The position numbers and the translations under genes are program-made. From Bacteroidota bacterium (lineage in GTDB: Bacteria; Bacteroidota; Bacteroidia; Bacteroidales; CAIWKO01), in the NCBI GenBank assembly GCA_037133915.1, contig JBAXND010000020.1:1-64000 (forward strand): a stretch of DNA of 64,000 nt, in the 5' to 3' direction. The notes under the pieces were generated by a model. That model was not told the DNA's origin, ran no database searches, and saw only the letters and a list, made by a program, of their open reading frames with translations. Shown piece by piece: positions 26,742 through 35,491 of this stretch. The stretch's first letter is position 1. Each line of letters begins with the position of its first letter.

Positions 26742-29700
26742 ATGAAGAGAAACATAATAGGGCGCTGTGTCGTTTTGCTTGCTGTCATTATATACGGTTC
26801 ATTTCTCAATAAGGTGTTTGCGCAGCAGACCACACTCGAGCTGTCGCAGCCTAATACGCCGGCAGGGGCATATTATGCCAGAGATGCTGTAAACATGAAA
26901 CCGCCGTTCTCAACCGCATCATTGCAATCAGGTCAACAGTTTCGTGCATACATTGATCAGAATATTGTTTATGATGTTCCATATCAAACCAATGTTAGCA
27001 GCTTTAATCGGCCTCTTGATTTGTCCAAGGCGGTTGGTAGTATTCCGGGAACATTTAGTGTTTCACCTAACGGGGCAGCATGTTATCAGATGCCTGTTGA
27101 TGTTCCGCCCGGTACTGCCGGCATGCAGCCGGGAATCTCTATCAGCTATAACAGTCAAGCGGGAAACGGATTGCTAGGCGTCGGATTTAATCTGAATGGA
27201 ATTTCATACATCAGCCGTTGTGGCTCAAATATGTTTAATGATACCGATATACATGGAGTAAAGTTTGGTCCCGATGACAAATTTTTGCTTGACGGGCAGC
27301 AGCTCATTTTGTCGGGAACAATAGCTTATGGCTTAAATGGTGCAGAGTATCATACCGAGATGGAATCATTTTCTAAAGTAATTTCTTATGGCCTTGCCGG
27401 CAGCGGTCCGCAATATTTTAAAGTATTTACTGCTGATGGTAAAGTCCTTGAATACGGAAATACTGCCGATTCGCGCATTGAACGCCAAAGCAGTACTCAA
27501 GACCCATCGGTAATAACATGGTTGTGCAATAAAATAACAGACGTAAACGGCAATTACATTGTCTTTTTATACAATGAAAATCAGGCTACCGGCGAATGGA
27601 GCCCTTCTGAAATACAATATACAGGCAACGCTGCAGCAGGAATTACTCCGTATAACAGCATAAAGTTTTTTTATCTAGGTAATCGCGATGATAAAAATAC
27701 GCAGTTTGTAAACGGGTCAAAGATTGAACAAAATATGTTGTTAGGCGCTATAAAAACCTATGCCGAAGGCTGTCCGGTAAAAGAATATATATTCAGCTAT
27801 TCAACCGAAACCTACTCTCATTTGAACGAAATTGTGCTGTCAGCTCAGGGCGAAAAAAATAATTCTACTGTGTTTAGCTGGGGCGATAATAGCCAACCTC
27901 CGAATATTGCATTTGACCAACAGGATATTGTTTCAGGAGCCGCAAATGATTACTCACTTACTGAAGGTGATTTTAACGGAGACGGACTTACCGATGTGGT
28001 TCGCATTGATTATATAAATAGTGCCAAATACTGGACACTTTACATTGCAAATAACATCAACAATACCGTCACGTTCTCGCCGTCGGGTTCCGGACAGTTT
28101 CTCAATGATTTTACTCATTGTTTGGCTTCAGATATGAACTTGGACGGGAAGGCAGAACTGTTGGTTTATATAAACAATTCCGGTCGTTTCTATCAATTTA
28201 ATGCGGGCGGCAACTTCTACGCCTTGCAGCTAGTTGACAACAATAGTATCTTGACCAGCTTTGACCAGATAATCCTTAACAATGGAAGCACTCATATAGC
28301 TAAAGATGATGTAATGCCCGAATGTTTACAAGTCGGCGATTTTGATGGCGATGGTTTTCCTGATTTTTTATCAAGGATAATAAGCTCGGTGGGCGGCTCT
28401 ACATCATATACCTGGAATATCTCCGGTTTGAAGTTCGGAATAAACGGGCTCGAATGGCACCAATGGTTTGGAACACAGCTTGACCTTGTTCTTAAAGGTG
28501 TACAAAAGCTACTCGCCATTGACCTGGATGGTGATGGAAAATCCGAACTGATAAAAGGAAACGAAATTCTGAAATGGGAACAGAGTAACTTTGTCAGCAA
28601 GGGAGTCATAGACAATTTTAATATAGACGCAGTAGACTTGAAATATGTTAAGATTGCGGATTTTAACGGTGACGGGATTTCTGATATCGCTTACAGAACT
28701 ACTACTATCTTACCAAATTCATACAGCAAAAACACCCAATGGTATACCTGCATTTTCAATGGAAAAGATCATTTTAATTCGATTCAATTAATTGATATCA
28801 CAAAAATCACACAGCAACCGGAAGATTATGATAATTATTTAGATATTGCCGATTTTAACGGAGATGGTAAATCAGATATCTTGCTCAGGGAATACGAAAC
28901 TGCAACATTCCCCCCGGAGGTTTCGCTCAAAATAAATAGCGTGTATTATAGCACCGGGTATAATAATTGGCAGCAACAGAATTTTAACTACAGTTTTTAC
29001 TCAGGTTCCGGGGTAATCGCTAAAATGATGGCGAATAACGGCATGCTTGGATTTTTCAACATTGATAACCATACTGATTTTTATGACGGGAAAACCATTG
29101 CTTCCTTTAAGGCAGGGGATAAGAGTCAGCTTGTAACTCAAATAAAAAATGGATTTGATGTTGTTATTAAATCCGAATTCAGCACCCTTCTGGATCGTGG
29201 TCATTATTCAAACACTGTTCATGCAACCTATCCCTACATAGACGTGAATTTTCCGCTGACGATTGCCACGCATGTGCAGTTTGATAACGGCTTCGGCTCT
29301 TTTAATGAGCGCGTTTACTTCTATGAAAATGCACAGTCGCATCTGCTCGGGAAAGGGTATATGGGATTTGGAAAATTTACGGAAGTTCTAAAAGCAGATT
29401 CACTTATTAAAATTACATGGTATGGTCGCGAAGGTGCATCAAGACCCTTCCCGTTTATTGTAAAAACGCAGGTGCTCGATGTGTCGGGCAATATCCTGAA
29501 CCAATCCCTGTTTACGAATAAAATCAAAAAATACGGGAATCGTTTTCTGATTTACAACGTGTCAACACAATCCTTGGATAATATTAAAGGGCTAAGCAGT
29601 CTTACAAAGCTTGATCCAATAACTGCCGAACCCGACGCATACGGTAATATTGCGAAAACAATTACAGAGCTGACTCGCGGCGGAACGCTTGAATGGCGGA

Positions 29701-32700
29701 CAACAAATGAATATACGTTCAGTAATTTACTTGCCCTTGCAAACGGCGGATGGGCACTTGGACTGCCGCTTACTGAAAAAACCACGACACAGAATTTATT
29801 TTGTCCCGCCCCCGGTGATGTTCCTTACGTAAGAAATACTTCCTATGTGTATTACACCAACGGACAGCTTAAAAATAAAATTCTGGAACCGACCAATGCA
29901 ACGCTTGCGGTAACCAATCTTTATGAATATTACCCCACGACGGGCATGCTAAAAAAAACATCTACCACGGCTAAAGTAAGTGGGGCAAACGTTACAAGGT
30001 ATTCCGGCTGCGAGTACGATTCTAAATACCGTTTCGTTACCAAGGTAACCAATCAGCTAGGACATGTCAGTACTTCTGTATATGAGCCAAAATACGGAAA
30101 CATACTGAAAAGTACAGATGCAAACAATCTTACGACAACCTATGAATACGATAAATTCGGAAGGCTTGTAAAAACAACGTCACCCATCGGCGTTTCAACC
30201 GGAACGTATTATATATGGGCAGGCAGTGGCGGAAATACACCTGCCAATGCGCTTACGGCAAACGTTCAATGGCAATCGGGCGTTGCGTCTGTTACTGTGT
30301 ATTACGACCGTTTGGGACGGGAAATCCGCAGCGAAGGCAGAAATTTTAATAATAATACTATACTTGCCGATAAATGCTACGACCTGCGTGGCCGTCTGAA
30401 AACAGAAAGTCTGCCGTATTTTGTCGGTTCGCAGCCCGAATATATTATGTATAGTTATGATGCCATTACGAATCGCCTGATAAATAAGACAGGACCGGGA
30501 ATAAGCCAAAGCTATTCCTATGATATCAGCGGCACTGGCGTGAGCGTAACAGACAACATTTTGGGAACCATAACATCGCAAATTACCGATGCTGTCGGCA
30601 ATATCATAAACAGCACCGACGACGGCGGCACCATGATTTTTAATTACCTGAGCTGCGGTAAAACCGGACAGTTGAGCAACAGTGCAGGTGTTATTTCAAC
30701 CATGAAATATGACATCATGGGAAGGCAAACCGAATTGTTTGATGCCGACGCCGGAACCATCACATATGCTTACACCGGATTTGGCGAATTGGAAAAACAA
30801 ACCGATGCCCGCGGATTGATTATTACCACGAAATACGATATTCTCGGGAGGCTGCTGCAGCGCATTGAACCCGAAGGATCCACCAATTATACTTACGACA
30901 CTAAAACCTATGGCAAGGGTTTGCCCGCCATCGTAAAACGGCTGAACTCCTCAAGCGTGGAAATCAATGCTCAGGATTTTACTTACGACAGCAAGAGCAG
31001 GTTATCGTCGGGAAAAACAACCATAAAAAATGTATTGACCGGGGCTACGAATTCGTATATTGCAGGGTATAATTACGACAGCTACGGACGATTGCTGAAT
31101 TACACATATCCGTCGGGATTTATGATAACGCATACGTATAACCCATATACCGGCGAATTGGCGAAAATCGAAGCGCCAAGTCTGCCCAACAATAACCTTA
31201 TTTGGCGGTGCAATACGGTAAATGCACTGGGGCAAATTACGCAGTTCAATAAGGGCGCTGTTGTTACTAATAATACATACAATCCCACTACGCACCTGCT
31301 CACCGATATCACCACAACCAACAACTTTATAAACCTGCATTACAGTTATAACAACAAGCTGCAGCTTTCGGCACGTACCGACACGCGTAACGGACTGTAC
31401 CTCGAAGAAACGTTTACCTACGATGCGCTGAACCGCCTGCACACCATTACCGACGATTGGGGCAACGTACAAACCATCAATTATCAGGACAACGGCAACA
31501 TTCAGGATAAAACCAATGTGGGGCAGTATGTGTATGACGGCGACAAGATACATGCGCTGAGCCAAATTACGCAGCCCTATTACGACCTTACCAACATGCC
31601 CAACAAACTGCTTACGCAGAATATTACGTATTCTTCTTTTGGGAAAGCACTCACTATTGCCGAAGGGAATTATACGTATAATATTACGTACGGCACCGAG
31701 CAGCAGCGCCTCATATCGGAGTTCAAAGAAACGGGCACCAGCAATGGCAAGCGCACCTATTACATGGGCGATTATGAAATTGAAGAAAACCTGGATGGCA
31801 GCGGCCGCCGTGAGCGGCATTATATTAGCGGCAGCAACGGCCTCGCGGCCATATGCGAAAAAGTGAGCGGTGGTGCACCCCAAATGCATTATGTACATAC
31901 CGATATACAAGGCTCGTGGCAGGCCATCACCACCGCAGCGGGTGTGGTTGAGCAAGCCATGAGTTTTGATGCCTGGGGGCGCCGGCGCGACCCTCAAACC
32001 TGGGAGAACTACACACCCTCAACCATGCCGGGCTTTATGTTTAACCGCGGCTATACCGGCCATGAGCATTTAGATAAATTTGGACTGATAAACATGAACG
32101 GCCGCATGTACGACCCCCTGATGGCGCGTATGCTCAGCCCCGACAATTTTGTTCAGTCCCCGACTTACTCTCAAAGCTATAACCGCTACAGCTATTGTTT
32201 CAACAACCCGCTTGCCTTTACCGACCCCAGTGGATGGATTGCAAATGGTGGTAATGGTGGAATAGTTGAAGGAGTTTCACATGCGAATTACAATGACCAA
32301 TTGGACCAAGTATATGGAAGGGGAATGTACGCATTAGATGGATGGAATGGAATAACCGTCAGGTTTGCCCCTGGTGCAGCAGGATGCGGAGGCGATTGGA
32401 CAACATTTGGAAGTGGCGGTGCAACAACTTACCCGATGGAATCAAACGGAAATTCATACGGATACTACGCACCGGCAATTTCAATAGGTGGTGGGCGCTA
32501 CAATTCAACCTATGTGACCTTCCCGGTTCTTCCCGGTGAAATTTTTAATCATGTTTATATCTATTCTGAAAGACAATGGAGTATTGTAGGATCAAGCAAA
32601 GGAACCTTCGTTTCATTGGGAGGAACGGTTGCATCAAATCCTAGTGATAACTATAATGAGAGCAACACATTTGGGGATATTACCGGAGGCGGAGGTGGTA

Positions 32701-33140
32701 TGACTTCGATAATGGGTCTTGCTACAATAGGTGCCGAGAATATGAATGGTTTCGGAATTTGGGCATCTCGTGTTTCAGGATGTTTTTCAGTTGCAAATGC
32801 GTATAATGTTTATGTTTTGTCAAATAAGGATGGCCGAAGAACTTGGGGGGAGTGGACAAGAATTGGGCTAAATGGACTTGCCGGTGGCGCAAATATGTTT
32901 AAACATCCAATTGTACAAGCAGCAGGAACTACTTTTTCTATTTGTGATGCTTTCGGCTTGTGGAACGGCTATTACCGTCAAGTTGATAATGTTCAATCGA
33001 GTCTTTCCTCCGATAAACTATTTATTCCGGGGTCTCTAATTACTGGTAGTTTAATCCCCGGATTAGGTAATTATAGCTATGGAATAATGCTTGGCGGCTC
33101 AAACAGAATCTCATTTGAATATAAAAAACTAGGACAATGA
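26742..33140 (+). CDS. SpvB/FG-GAP/RHS polymorphic toxin
   Basis: A 2132-residue exported protein. In order: signal peptide (cleavage near FAQQ); SpvB-type N-terminal domain (about 85-165, PLDLSKAVGSIPG...); about six Ca-binding-like FG-GAP/VCBS motifs (DFNGDGLTDV, DFDGDGFPDF, DLDGDGKSEL, DFNGDGISDI, DFNGDGKSDI; about 405-715); RHS/YD repeats (about 1050-1620); RHS core (about 1716-1832) ending YSYCFNNPLAFTDPSGW; then a variable tip of 300 residues (1833-2132). The tip is Gly/Ser-rich with several hydrophobic stretches and matches no toxin fold I know. The next gene overlaps its stop codon and encodes a small membrane protein, the usual place for immunity. Family and layout are firm; a membrane target for the tip is inference from the neighbour. 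Start chosen at ATG 26742, where the signal peptide begins. Confidence 0.9.
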   Translation: MKRNIIGRCVVLLAVIIYGSFLNKVFAQQTTLELSQPNTPAGAYYARDAVNMKPPFSTASLQSGQQFRAYIDQNIVYDVPYQTNVSSFNRPLDLSKAVGSIPGTFSVSPNGAACYQMPVDVPPGTAGMQPGISISYNSQAGNGLLGVGFNLNGISYISRCGSNMFNDTDIHGVKFGPDDKFLLDGQQLILSGTIAYGLNGAEYHTEMESFSKVISYGLAGSGPQYFKVFTADGKVLEYGNTADSRIERQSSTQDPSVITWLCNKITDVNGNYIVFLYNENQATGEWSPSEIQYTGNAAAGITPYNSIKFFYLGNRDDKNTQFVNGSKIEQNMLLGAIKTYAEGCPVKEYIFSYSTETYSHLNEIVLSAQGEKNNSTVFSWGDNSQPPNIAFDQQDIVSGAANDYSLTEGDFNGDGLTDVVRIDYINSAKYWTLYIANNINNTVTFSPSGSGQFLNDFTHCLASDMNLDGKAELLVYINNSGRFYQFNAGGNFYALQLVDNNSILTSFDQIILNNGSTHIAKDDVMPECLQVGDFDGDGFPDFLSRIISSVGGSTSYTWNISGLKFGINGLEWHQWFGTQLDLVLKGVQKLLAIDLDGDGKSELIKGNEILKWEQSNFVSKGVIDNFNIDAVDLKYVKIADFNGDGISDIAYRTTTILPNSYSKNTQWYTCIFNGKDHFNSIQLIDITKITQQPEDYDNYLDIADFNGDGKSDILLREYETATFPPEVSLKINSVYYSTGYNNWQQQNFNYSFYSGSGVIAKMMANNGMLGFFNIDNHTDFYDGKTIASFKAGDKSQLVTQIKNGFDVVIKSEFSTLLDRGHYSNTVHATYPYIDVNFPLTIATHVQFDNGFGSFNERVYFYENAQSHLLGKGYMGFGKFTEVLKADSLIKITWYGREGASRPFPFIVKTQVLDVSGNILNQSLFTNKIKKYGNRFLIYNVSTQSLDNIKGLSSLTKLDPITAEPDAYGNIAKTITELTRGGTLEWRTTNEYTFSNLLALANGGWALGLPLTEKTTTQNLFCPAPGDVPYVRNTSYVYYTNGQLKNKILEPTNATLAVTNLYEYYPTTGMLKKTSTTAKVSGANVTRYSGCEYDSKYRFVTKVTNQLGHVSTSVYEPKYGNILKSTDANNLTTTYEYDKFGRLVKTTSPIGVSTGTYYIWAGSGGNTPANALTANVQWQSGVASVTVYYDRLGREIRSEGRNFNNNTILADKCYDLRGRLKTESLPYFVGSQPEYIMYSYDAITNRLINKTGPGISQSYSYDISGTGVSVTDNILGTITSQITDAVGNIINSTDDGGTMIFNYLSCGKTGQLSNSAGVISTMKYDIMGRQTELFDADAGTITYAYTGFGELEKQTDARGLIITTKYDILGRLLQRIEPEGSTNYTYDTKTYGKGLPAIVKRLNSSSVEINAQDFTYDSKSRLSSGKTTIKNVLTGATNSYIAGYNYDSYGRLLNYTYPSGFMITHTYNPYTGELAKIEAPSLPNNNLIWRCNTVNALGQITQFNKGAVVTNNTYNPTTHLLTDITTTNNFINLHYSYNNKLQLSARTDTRNGLYLEETFTYDALNRLHTITDDWGNVQTINYQDNGNIQDKTNVGQYVYDGDKIHALSQITQPYYDLTNMPNKLLTQNITYSSFGKALTIAEGNYTYNITYGTEQQRLISEFKETGTSNGKRTYYMGDYEIEENLDGSGRRERHYISGSNGLAAICEKVSGGAPQMHYVHTDIQGSWQAITTAAGVVEQAMSFDAWGRRRDPQTWENYTPSTMPGFMFNRGYTGHEHLDKFGLINMNGRMYDPLMARMLSPDNFVQSPTYSQSYNRYSYCFNNPLAFTDPSGWIANGGNGGIVEGVSHANYNDQLDQVYGRGMYALDGWNGITVRFAPGAAGCGGDWTTFGSGGATTYPMESNGNSYGYYAPAISIGGGRYNSTYVTFPVLPGEIFNHVYIYSERQWSIVGSSKGTFVSLGGTVASNPSDNYNESNTFGDITGGGGGMTSIMGLATIGAENMNGFGIWASRVSGCFSVANAYNVYVLSNKDGRRTWGEWTRIGLNGLAGGANMFKHPIVQAAGTTFSICDAFGLWNGYYRQVDNVQSSLSSDKLFIPGSLITGSLIPGLGNYSYGIMLGGSNRISFEYKKLGQ

Positions 33141-33484
33141 TACTGATAGATTATTTTTTGTATAAAATATACCGCTTTCTTTTGAAAAAGCCAGTATATG
33201 AAACTGTCGCAACAAATATGCTCTTTTCTATTCTACTGTTGGTAAATGTTAATAGTAGCTTATTATTGAGTGGCTTTTCCTTGAATTCAAATTTTGCAAG
33301 GTATTGCATGATTGGCCTTTTTATCATTTCGAATGTTCTGTTGTATTATTTTTATGAAAGAAGAAAGAGGTATCAAAAAATATTCGAGAAGTTTAAAAAT
33401 GAATCAAAAAGTTGGAAAATTGTTGGGTGGGTATTAGTGCTTTGTTACATTGCAGGTACAATTATTTTTGCGATTTTGAGCTAA
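33137..33484 (+). CDS. Putative immunity protein, small membrane protein 1
   Basis: The 115-residue protein starts in ATGA overlapping the RHS stop. It has three hydrophobic segments (about 27-47, 55-73, 94-114) and a charged loop rich in Lys/Arg (YERRKRYQKIFEKFKNESKSWK). No family is recognised. Position and coupling to the RHS tip suggest it protects the producer. It resembles the protein at 33650 in start (Y-Y-F/L-Y-K/R-I-Y-R), loop and length, so the two are diverged paralogues. Confidence 0.65.
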   Translation: MILIDYFLYKIYRFLLKKPVYETVATNMLFSILLLVNVNSSLLLSGFSLNSNFARYCMIGLFIISNVLLYYFYERRKRYQKIFEKFKNESKSWKIVGWVLVLCYIAGTIIFAILS

Positions 33485-33520
33485 AGTTTCACACTTAGTA
33501 TGGGAAAATAGAGGTTATCG

Positions 33521-33555
33521 TTCTTTGAAATTTTCAACAACCCACTGGCTTTTTC
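33521..33555 (+). pseudogene. Orphan RHS-core remnant 1
   Basis: Bases 33521-33555 would read FFEIFNNPLAF in frame; FNNPLAF is the last core motif of the RHS gene (32198-32220). No start codon or full core is present. The same block recurs at 34038-34073. The frame continues for about 28 codons to a TAA just before ATG 33650, perhaps a decayed tip. Confidence 0.6.
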
Positions 33556-33649
33556 TCAGAGCTCTTATAGAAACACTGGTATCATGATTTTGCCAACCTT
33601 TGGATTCTCGACGAATCCGGCCCCATTAATAATTAATACAAAATAAGCT

Positions 33650-34012
33650 ATGAACCCTTACTATTATGTTTTTGCTAGAATATACAGGATGCTGAATAGA
33701 AAACGGCATTGGAGTGGCTCAGAATGGAACGTTGTGTTTGCACTTACTTTAGGTGTATGCCTCAATTTAATGACGATTTACATTAAAGTATTTAAAGTGA
33801 CTTCGGAAGGTTTCAATAAATTTCATAAAGTTCCTATAGTTGCAATAGGTCTGACATTTTTCCTATTCAATTGCTATTTGTTTATTTATAAAGACAAATA
33901 CAAGAGAATTATATCGGCTTATAAAGGTGAACCAACGTTGCGAAAGACTATTTTTGGAATTCTTATAGTATTATATTTTATGGTCACTTTTGCACTCATC
34001 ATATTTTTTTAA
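33650..34012 (+). CDS. Putative immunity protein, small membrane protein 2
   Basis: A 120-residue protein with three hydrophobic segments and a basic loop (YKDKYKRIISAYKGEPTLRK), built like the protein at 33137. It starts NPYYYVFARIYRMLNRK. It follows an orphan RHS-core remnant rather than an intact toxin tip and so looks like the immunity gene of a displaced tip, kept after its toxin was lost. Membrane topology is plain; function is inferred from context only. Confidence 0.6.
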   Translation: MNPYYYVFARIYRMLNRKRHWSGSEWNVVFALTLGVCLNLMTIYIKVFKVTSEGFNKFHKVPIVAIGLTFFLFNCYLFIYKDKYKRIISAYKGEPTLRKTIFGILIVLYFMVTFALIIFF

Positions 34013-34037
34013 GCGCTCAAATTACAACCTAAGGCGT

Positions 34038-34073
34038 TCTTTGAAAATTTCAACAACCCGCTCGCCTTTACCG
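34038..34073 (+). pseudogene. Orphan RHS-core remnant 2
   Basis: Reads FFENFNNPLAFT. Bases 34048-34073 match 25 of 26 bases of the RHS core at 32198-32223, and the preceding GTTCTTTGAAA matches remnant 1. The frame then runs through unrelated codons to a stop in the hairpin-rich element downstream. Confidence 0.65.
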
Positions 34074-34147
34074 TCAATAGCCGTTTGTTCGCACTTGTTG
34101 TTTTAAAATACATGATAGACGCAAAAACGCTATTATTGAATCGCTAC

Positions 34148-34290
34148 CAAACATCGATGCCGGAGGCATCAAAGGTCTGTAGCAAAAGGTGTGGTGTATA
34201 ATCTTCGACCCCTTCGGGGTCGTACGGATTGGTTGCAAATAGGATTCTACAGAGCTATAATCCCTTCGGGATTCAATATTTCGATTCTGA
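34148..34290. repeat. Hairpin-rich intergenic repeat element
   Basis: Three short palindromes, GATGCCGGAGGCATC (34156-34170), CGACCCCTTCGGGGTCG (34206-34222) and AATCCCTTCGGGATT (34259-34273). TCTGTAG (34176-34182) and CTACAGA (34247-34253) enclose the middle one. This resembles REP-like intergenic elements that I know from Bacteroidota genomes. The 331-base gap 34013-34344 holds only this and remnant 2. Confidence 0.65.
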
Positions 34291-34344
34291 CAAATTGTTT
34301 TATTTTCAGTTCTTAGTTCTTAATTTTAACTACAAAAAAAACAC

Positions 34345-34821
34345 ATGAAAACAACCATCAGCAAATTATTCATTGCTTTCTCGGCATTCATCATGAACAT
34401 GGGCGTATTCGCGCAGGGAACACCCACGGGTGTGCCGGTAATAGAATTCTCATACGATGCTTCGGGCAACCGCATCTCGCGGCAAATTATTATTATGCCA
34501 CCGCTGAAATCGCTGGCAGATACGGCTCAGGGCGGAGCACAAAATTACGCTGACATCAACTATAACGATCAGCTTGCCGGTCATGATATTGTTATTTATC
34601 CAAATCCTGTAGAGGGCTGGCTCAATATTAAAATAAGCAATTACAGCCCGGCTCCCGAATCGGAAATACTGCTGTACGACCTCGAAGGCCGCTTGCTTAT
34701 TACCACGGGCTGCAACTCGGAATACACACGGATGGACCTATCAGCTCTGCCTGCAGCCAATTATCTGATGAATATAAAACTCGGCAATGAAATCAGCCGC
34801 TGGAAAATTGTGAAGCAATAA
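34345..34821 (+). CDS. Small T9SS type A cargo with RHS-like motif
   Basis: The 158-residue product has a signal peptide (cleavage near VFAQ), a short segment with FSYDASGNRISRQI (an RHS/YD-repeat-like motif at about 36-50), and a C-terminal T9SS type A sorting domain (IVIYPNPVEGWLNIKIS ... ILLYDLEGRLL ... YLMNIKLGNEISRWKIVKQ). It would be exported and attached to the surface. Its place after the RHS gene and its single YD-like motif suggest a role with the RHS protein, possibly a surface adaptor; this is inference. Confidence 0.78.
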   Translation: MKTTISKLFIAFSAFIMNMGVFAQGTPTGVPVIEFSYDASGNRISRQIIIMPPLKSLADTAQGGAQNYADINYNDQLAGHDIVIYPNPVEGWLNIKISNYSPAPESEILLYDLEGRLLITTGCNSEYTRMDLSALPAANYLMNIKLGNEISRWKIVKQ

Positions 34822-34834
34822 TAGGGCGCGCCCG

Positions 34835-35398
34835 CTATTTTTGGTTCTCGCCGTGGTTTATCAGCTGCTCGGTTTCGAGCGAAGTTATTTTTATATAGAT
34901 ATAATCCGGGACATCCGATTTTTCGGAGTCTTTGCTGTCTATATATTTTTTGGCGGTGTAAACCATACGAACATCATGACCCTGCCAGATGGCTATAGCC
35001 CAAACCGCTTTGTTGTTCTCATATTCCGTAGTTCTGAACGGCAGCGTAGGTGAGCCATACGAACGTTCGAGCCATTTTATTACAGCCGAATCAAACGGAA
35101 AAACAATTTTAATACCCGTAATGCGGTTATCGGTTGTGCTTAAAAAAAGCTTGTTAGCCTTAACATCTCCTGCACGTGGCATGCTGTCGCCCAGATAGGT
35201 GTAGTTGCTTTCCAGCATCGCAAATTCATACCTGGGGTAATAAACGTCGGGGTCTTCAAAAATGCTGCGGAAACCACTATCCACTTCAGCAAGAAGTTTC
35301 AGGTTAAAAATGCCCTTTTCCTTATCCAGCTTATCCGTATTTTGACCGGACAGCTGAGTGGCGAAAAATAGAAATAAGATTGGCAGAAATTTTTTCAT
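34835..35398 (-). CDS. Exported protein of unknown function
   Basis: A 187-residue protein with a signal peptide (MKKFLPILFLFFATQLSGQ). The mature part has mixed alpha/beta character (KANKLFLSTTDNRITGIKIVFPFDS; WLERSYGSPTLPF; VWAIAIWQGHDVRMVY). I recognise no domain. ATG 35398 is chosen because the signal peptide begins there. It converges with the T9SS gene and follows gatD on the minus strand with 93 bases between. Confidence 0.65.
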   Translation of the reverse strand: MKKFLPILFLFFATQLSGQNTDKLDKEKGIFNLKLLAEVDSGFRSIFEDPDVYYPRYEFAMLESNYTYLGDSMPRAGDVKANKLFLSTTDNRITGIKIVFPFDSAVIKWLERSYGSPTLPFRTTEYENNKAVWAIAIWQGHDVRMVYTAKKYIDSKDSEKSDVPDYIYIKITSLETEQLINHGENQK

Positions 35399-35491
35399 AT
35401 CCGGAACGAATTGCACATTGTATTCAAAACGCATACCAAAACCGGAAACAAAACTACAACCGGATATTACAAAATAATTGTGTCTCCGGAA

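Noticed and set aside
31002..31997. 331-codon open frame on the minus strand inside the RHS gene
   Set aside because: It lies wholly antisense to conserved RHS repeats, and its product is composed of shadow-type residues with no domain.
34156..34273. Hairpins considered as terminators of the RHS operon
   Set aside because: None has a T run after the stem; the nested layout fits an intergenic repeat better.
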